Assembly (NCBI RefSeq): GCF_010993975.1
Contig: NZ_JAACZO010000003.1
Coordinates: 1-64,000, forward strand
Direction of reading: 5' to 3'
DNA: 64,000 bases
Source of the DNA: Halomonas faecis
GTDB taxonomy: Bacteria; Pseudomonadota; Gammaproteobacteria; Pseudomonadales; Halomonadaceae
In this document: positions 60,221-64,000 of the stretch, piece after piece
Layout of the letters: each line of letters opens with the position of its first letter
Position numbering within the stretch: position 1 is the stretch's first letter
Notes under the pieces: generated by a model
The model's input: only the letters and a program-made list of their open reading frames with translations
Databases searched by the model: none
What the model was told of the DNA's origin: nothing
Program-made: the position numbers and the translations under genes

Positions 60221-61537
60221 ATGAATACACAGACGTTTCCTTCCGCTTCTCCCGTGCGACGCCTCGAGCCTGCCGCCTCCTGGTATCGTGACTCCATTGC
60301 CGTCGATCTGCACGCCTGCCCTCCGCTGGCCGGTGAGGTGCGGGCCGACGTCTGCGTCATCGGTGGGGGCATCACCGGACTGTCGACAGCGCTGCATCTG
60401 GCCGAGCGTGGCCACGCGGTGACATTGCTGGAAGCCGGCGAGATCGGTCATGGGGCGTCCGGGCGCAGTGGCGGACAGATTCTGCCCGGGTTGGGTACCG
60501 ACATGGCGACCGTCGAAAAGGCACTGGGGCGAGAAGCGGCGCGCGACGTGTGGGAGATGAGCCGCGAGGCCGTGCGTTTGACGGCAGACCTTGTCGAGCG
60601 GCATGCGATCCCGTGCGAACTGTCATGGGGCTATCTGCACGCCGCGGTGAAATCGCGTCATGTCAGAGAGCTGAAGGCCTTTCGTGACCGCATGGCCAGA
60701 GATTACGGCTATGAAGCCCTGGAGTGGCTCGAGGGCGATGCGCTGCGCGAGCGCGTGGTCACCGATGTCTATCCCGGTGCGCTCTACGAGCGCGAGGCGG
60801 GCCACCTGCATCCCCTCAACTATACCTTGGGGCTGGCTAGGGCGGCGCAGGCCGCCGGGGGGCAGCTTCATGAGCACAGCCCCGCGTTGGCCATTCAGCG
60901 AGGACCAAAGCCGGCCGTGACGACCCAGGCCGGGCGGGTCAGGGCCGATTACGTGGTGCTGGCCACCAACGCCTATCAGAGCGGCCTGGTGCCCGAGCTC
61001 AGCGGTCGGGTGATGCGTGCCGCCAACTACATGATCGCCACCGAGCCGCTCACCGCGGATCAGGCGGCGCGGGTGTTGCCGCACAACGATGCCCTGTCGG
61101 ATGCCAATTTCGTTCTCGACTACTATCGCCTCTCGGCCTCCCGGCGGCTGATCTACGGCGGCGAAGTGAGCTACGACGGCCGTGAACCGCGCAACCTGTC
61201 GGCGCGCATGGATGCCAAGATCGCCCGTCTGTTTCCGTCTCTCCAGGGCGTGAGCATCGACTATCGCTGGGGAGGGGACGTGGCGATCACCCTCAATCGT
61301 GCGCCGGACTTCGGCCGCCTGGGTGCCAATCTCTTCTATGCACAGGGGTATTCCGGCCACGGCATGGCGCTGGCGGGCCTGGCGGGCAAACTGCTGGCAG
61401 AAGCCATCGGCGGACAGAGCGAGCGCTTCGATGTCTTCGCGGCCATGCCGCATCGTCGCTTTCCGGGTGGGCGCCGCTTGCGTCTGCCACTGCTGTTGCT
61501 CGCTACCCATTTCTACAAACTGCGTGATCGGTTGTAA
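60221..61537 (+). CDS. puuB: FAD-dependent gamma-glutamylputrescine oxidase-like protein
   Basis: DAO/GlyOx family flavoprotein of about 438 residues. The N-terminal dinucleotide fold is DVCVIGGGITGLSTALHLAERGHAVTLLEAG, followed by GHGASGRSGGQILPGLGTD as in PuuB, and the C-terminal FAD segment YAQGYSGHGMALAGLAGKLLAEAI. PuuB oxidises gamma-glutamylputrescine in the E. coli Puu pathway; the adjacent Pot transporter genes support a polyamine substrate. No puuA, puuC or puuD is in the window. Start choice is uncertain: Met 60221 gives the family N-terminus, while 60194 and 60206 are also in frame. Confidence 0.75.
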   Translation: MNTQTFPSASPVRRLEPAASWYRDSIAVDLHACPPLAGEVRADVCVIGGGITGLSTALHLAERGHAVTLLEAGEIGHGASGRSGGQILPGLGTDMATVEKALGREAARDVWEMSREAVRLTADLVERHAIPCELSWGYLHAAVKSRHVRELKAFRDRMARDYGYEALEWLEGDALRERVVTDVYPGALYEREAGHLHPLNYTLGLARAAQAAGGQLHEHSPALAIQRGPKPAVTTQAGRVRADYVVLATNAYQSGLVPELSGRVMRAANYMIATEPLTADQAARVLPHNDALSDANFVLDYYRLSASRRLIYGGEVSYDGREPRNLSARMDAKIARLFPSLQGVSIDYRWGGDVAITLNRAPDFGRLGANLFYAQGYSGHGMALAGLAGKLLAEAIGGQSERFDVFAAMPHRRFPGGRRLRLPLLLLATHFYKLRDRL

Positions 61538-61567
61538 CCCGACGGTCGCCATTTCGAGGGCCCTACC

Positions 61568-62686
61568 ATGAGCGACTCCATGACGGCGGATGCTAGCGGC
61601 AAGACCCCACCGACCTCGGCCGCGCGGGTTGCCCCGACCCGTGAAGCCTCGGCCATCGAGCTACAGGGGCTGCACAAGCGTTTCGGCCGCGATACCGTGG
61701 CCCTGGCCGGTGTCGATCTGGATATCGAGCCCGGGGAGTTCTTTACGTTGCTGGGGCCATCCGGCTGTGGCAAGACGACGTTGCTGCGCATCCTCGCCGG
61801 CCTCGAAGAAGCCGATGAGGGGCGCTTGCAGATCGGTGGGCGCGACGTCACCGACGTGCCTCCCCACCGGCGCAGCGTGAATACCGTGTTCCAGTCCTAT
61901 GCGCTCTTTCCGCATCTGTCGGTGCGCGACAACCTCGCTTTCGGGCTCAAGATGCAGGGGCTTGCGGCGGCCGAGTGCGATGCCCGTGTCGCGAAGATCG
62001 CCGAGTTCATCCAACTTGGGGATCTCATCGACCGCCGTGTCGATCAGCTCTCCGGTGGTCAGCGCCAGCGCATAGCCCTGGCGCGGGCCTTGGTCTGCGA
62101 GCCCGACGTGCTGCTGCTCGACGAGCCGCTCTCGGCGCTGGATGCAGGCCTGCGCAGTCAGCTTCAGGTGGAACTGCTGCGAGTGCAGAAACGGCTCGGC
62201 ATGACCTTCGTGTTCGTCACCCACGACCAGCAGGAAGCGATGGTGATGTCGGATCGCATCGCCGTGCTCAATGGAGGGTTGATCCAACAGGTCGGACCGC
62301 CGCGAGACGTCTATGAGCGGCCCGTCAATGCCTTCGTGGCTCGTTTCATGGGCCATGACAACCTCTACCCGATCACCGCTCGGGATGGCGACAGAGTGAC
62401 CACGTCGCTGGGTCAGCTGCGCGTGGAGCAGGCCGGCGACGGCGAGCTGCTGCTGATTCGCCCCGAGACGCTGGACCTGCTGCCTGGAGACGTCGAAGGG
62501 CCCAATCATTTGCCGGCTCGCGTGGTCGAGTGCCTCTACCGCGGCAGCCATGCCGAGTATCGTCTCGCCGTCGCCGACACCACCTTGCAGGCCACGGTCA
62601 ACAACCGCGGTCGCCACCTTCCCGAGGTCGATGAGCGGGTCACCGTCGTGGTGGCGTCCGACGACCTCGTCACCCTGGCCGAGTGA
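61568..62686 (+). CDS. potA: Spermidine/putrescine ABC transporter ATP-binding protein
   Basis: Energises polyamine import. The 372-residue protein has Walker A GPSGCGKTT, Q-loop VFQSYALFPHLSVRDN, signature LSGGQRQRIALARAL, Walker B VLLLDEPLSALD, FVTHDQQEAMVMSDRIAVLN, and a C-terminal TOBE domain (LLIRPETLDLLP). PotA and PotG cannot be separated by sequence alone, but the neighbour puuB favours putrescine. It has an unusually long, Thr/Ala-rich N-terminal extension of about 30 residues. It is 30 bases after puuB. Confidence 0.9.
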   Translation: MSDSMTADASGKTPPTSAARVAPTREASAIELQGLHKRFGRDTVALAGVDLDIEPGEFFTLLGPSGCGKTTLLRILAGLEEADEGRLQIGGRDVTDVPPHRRSVNTVFQSYALFPHLSVRDNLAFGLKMQGLAAAECDARVAKIAEFIQLGDLIDRRVDQLSGGQRQRIALARALVCEPDVLLLDEPLSALDAGLRSQLQVELLRVQKRLGMTFVFVTHDQQEAMVMSDRIAVLNGGLIQQVGPPRDVYERPVNAFVARFMGHDNLYPITARDGDRVTTSLGQLRVEQAGDGELLLIRPETLDLLPGDVEGPNHLPARVVECLYRGSHAEYRLAVADTTLQATVNNRGRHLPEVDERVTVVVASDDLVTLAE

Positions 62687-62695
62687 GGAGGAGAC

Positions 62696-63619
62696 ATGGC
62701 TTATTCCGGCACGCTCCCCACCGCTCGCAGCCGAGCCATGGTTCGCGAGGCCCGCCACCTGCTGATGACCGTGGCGCCCGGCGCATCGTGGATCGTCTTC
62801 TTCCTGGTATTGCCCAGCGCCTACCTGATGAGCGTGGCCTTCATGTCCAGCGGCACCTATGGGTTGCCAGAGATGCCGCTCTCCCTGGAGTCGTTCCGTC
62901 AGTTGGCTGGATTCGGCTTCCTTGGCTGGAGTCCGGGCAACCTGTACACGCTACTGCGTTCGCTGTGGCAGACGCTGGTCTCCACGGCGCTGGTGGTGAT
63001 CATCGCCTACCCCATTGCCTATTACATCTCGACCTGCCGTGCCCGGTGGCGCCCGATCATGTTGCTTGCCGTGGTGGTGCCTTCCTGGACCAATCAGGTG
63101 ATCCGCACGTTCGGCTGGATGAATCTGCTGGCACCGGGAACGCCCCTGTCCGGCGTGGCCGAGAGCCTGGGACTGATTGCGCCCAACATGGGGCTCTATC
63201 CATCGAACTTTGCGGTGACGTTGGGTCTGGTCTACAACTTCCTGCCGTTCATGGTTCTGCCGTTGTATGCCGCCTTCGAGAAGCTCGACATAGCCCAGGT
63301 GGAGGCCGCACAGGATCTCTACGCCTCGCCGCTGCGCGCTTTCTGGCATGCCGTTTTTCCTCAGACGCTGCCGGGTCTGCTGGCCGGTGTCGTGCTGGTG
63401 GCCATTCCCGCCTTCGGCATGTACGTGATTCCCGAACTGCTCGGCGGTGGCAAGGGCATGATGCTGGGCAACCTGGTGGCCAATCAGTTCGCGGGATCCG
63501 CCAACTGGCCGCTGGGCGCCGCCGGCGCCATCCTGATGCTGATCGCCACCTTCATCGGTCTGTTCGCCATGCGTCGCATCGGCAAACGCCTGGGTGGCGG
63601 CGAGGAGGTGGTGATATGA
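62696..63619 (+). CDS. potB: Spermidine/putrescine ABC transporter permease (PotB/PotH type)
   Basis: Inner-membrane permease, 307 residues, about six helices. PotB/PotH segments include SWIVFFLVLPSAYLMSVAFMS at the first helix, TLVSTALVVIIAYPIAYYIS, PSWTNQVIRTFGWMNLL, and the EAA loop EAAQDLYASPLRAFWHAVFPQTLPG. It begins nine bases after potA and overlaps potC by ATGA. Confidence 0.9.
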   Translation: MAYSGTLPTARSRAMVREARHLLMTVAPGASWIVFFLVLPSAYLMSVAFMSSGTYGLPEMPLSLESFRQLAGFGFLGWSPGNLYTLLRSLWQTLVSTALVVIIAYPIAYYISTCRARWRPIMLLAVVVPSWTNQVIRTFGWMNLLAPGTPLSGVAESLGLIAPNMGLYPSNFAVTLGLVYNFLPFMVLPLYAAFEKLDIAQVEAAQDLYASPLRAFWHAVFPQTLPGLLAGVVLVAIPAFGMYVIPELLGGGKGMMLGNLVANQFAGSANWPLGAAGAILMLIATFIGLFAMRRIGKRLGGGEEVVI

Positions 63620-64000
63620 ACAAGCGGTCCTTCCGGCGTGCACTGGCCGGCATCTGGTGGCTGACGCTGCTGTTCCTCTACCTGCCGCTGGCAGTGGTGG
63701 CGCTGTTCTCCTTCAATGCGGCCAATAGTGCGGCCAGCTTCACCGGCTTCTCCTTGCGCTGGTACCAGCGCCTGCTGGGCAATGAAGAGATTCTCTCGGC
63801 CTTTGCCAACAGCATGATCCTGGCCATCGTCTCCTCGGTGGTGGCACTCGCTATCGGCTGCCTCATCGGTTATGGCATGTATCGTCATCGCCATCGCAAG
63901 CTCGGCTGGCTGATCGTGCTGATCTACCTGCCCATCGTGCTGCCGGATATCGTCTTCGGCATTTCCGAGATGGCCTTTTTCGTGCAGATCCACCGGCTGA
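63616..64000 (+). CDS. potC: Spermidine/putrescine ABC transporter permease (PotC/PotI type), cut by window end
   Basis: The first 128 residues of a second permease: helix 1 LAGIWWLTLLFLYLPLAVVALFSFNAA, FTGFSLRWYQRLLGNEEILSAFANSMILAIVSSVVALAIGCLIGYGMYR, and the start of the third helix, all typical of PotC/PotI. The frame runs off the window. The periplasmic binding protein (potD/potF) is not visible and probably follows. Confidence 0.88.
   Translation, partial: MNKRSFRRALAGIWWLTLLFLYLPLAVVALFSFNAANSAASFTGFSLRWYQRLLGNEEILSAFANSMILAIVSSVVALAIGCLIGYGMYRHRHRKLGWLIVLIYLPIVLPDIVFGISEMAFFVQIHRL

Overview
The window looks like chromosome of a moderately halophilic, GC-rich gammaproteobacterium, most likely Halomonadaceae (Halomonas-like). 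This rests on strong G/C third-position codon bias, a betI-betB-betA choline-to-glycine-betaine locus, an Lrp and PuuB/Pot polyamine set, and the block TPR lipoprotein-lolB-ispE-tRNA-Gln-prs-rplY-pth-ychF-tRNA-Met divergent from hemA-prfA-prmC-moeB, an order well known from Pseudomonas and relatives. The genus is an inference from gene content; no 16S gene is present.

Region 1 (about 0.2-22.5 kb) is a B12 locus in two transcription units. The first, cobT-cbiB-cobD-cobU-[type I restriction-modification island]-cobS-cobC-cobU-like, assembles the nucleotide loop. The second, btuB-btuF-btuC-btuD-cbiA-cobO-cbiP, takes up corrinoids and carries out amidation and adenosylation. It is preceded by a sigma-70 promoter, a cobalamin riboswitch and a hairpin that occludes the btuB Shine-Dalgarno. 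No corrin-ring genes are present, so salvage or completion of corrinoids is the safest reading. Between cobU and cobS lie hsdM-hsdS-(AlbA_2/RecG-like ATPase)-hsdR, joined by 4-base or near 4-base overlaps. The first target-recognition half of hsdS is clearly AT-rich compared with everything around it.

Region 2 (22.5-40.2 kb) is metabolic: a glycerophosphodiesterase, a GNAT-like hypothetical protein, a quinone oxidoreductase, an RpiR-type regulator divergent from a crotonase / ADP-forming acyl-CoA synthetase / crotonase operon, an SLC13-type transporter with an acidic cytoplasmic linker, fadE behind a strong palindrome, and betA-betB-betI divergent from an orphan choline-binding protein (choX) across a perfect BetI-type palindrome.

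Region 3 (40.2-47.8 kb) is bounded by two identical, inverted tRNA-Met genes. It contains three tandem tRNA-Asn genes, a six-PAS diguanylate cyclase with an intact inhibitory site, the tail-specific protease Prc and an M18 aminopeptidase.

Region 4 (47.8-59.9 kb) is the conserved housekeeping block for translation, haem, isoprenoid and lipoprotein functions, with lrp lying between prmC and moeB. Region 5 (60.2-64 kb) is a putrescine oxidation and uptake cluster (puuB-like, potA, potB, potC), cut off by the window end. Scattered arrays of 7-bp tandem repeats sit directly behind stop codons, with different 7-mers at different sites.
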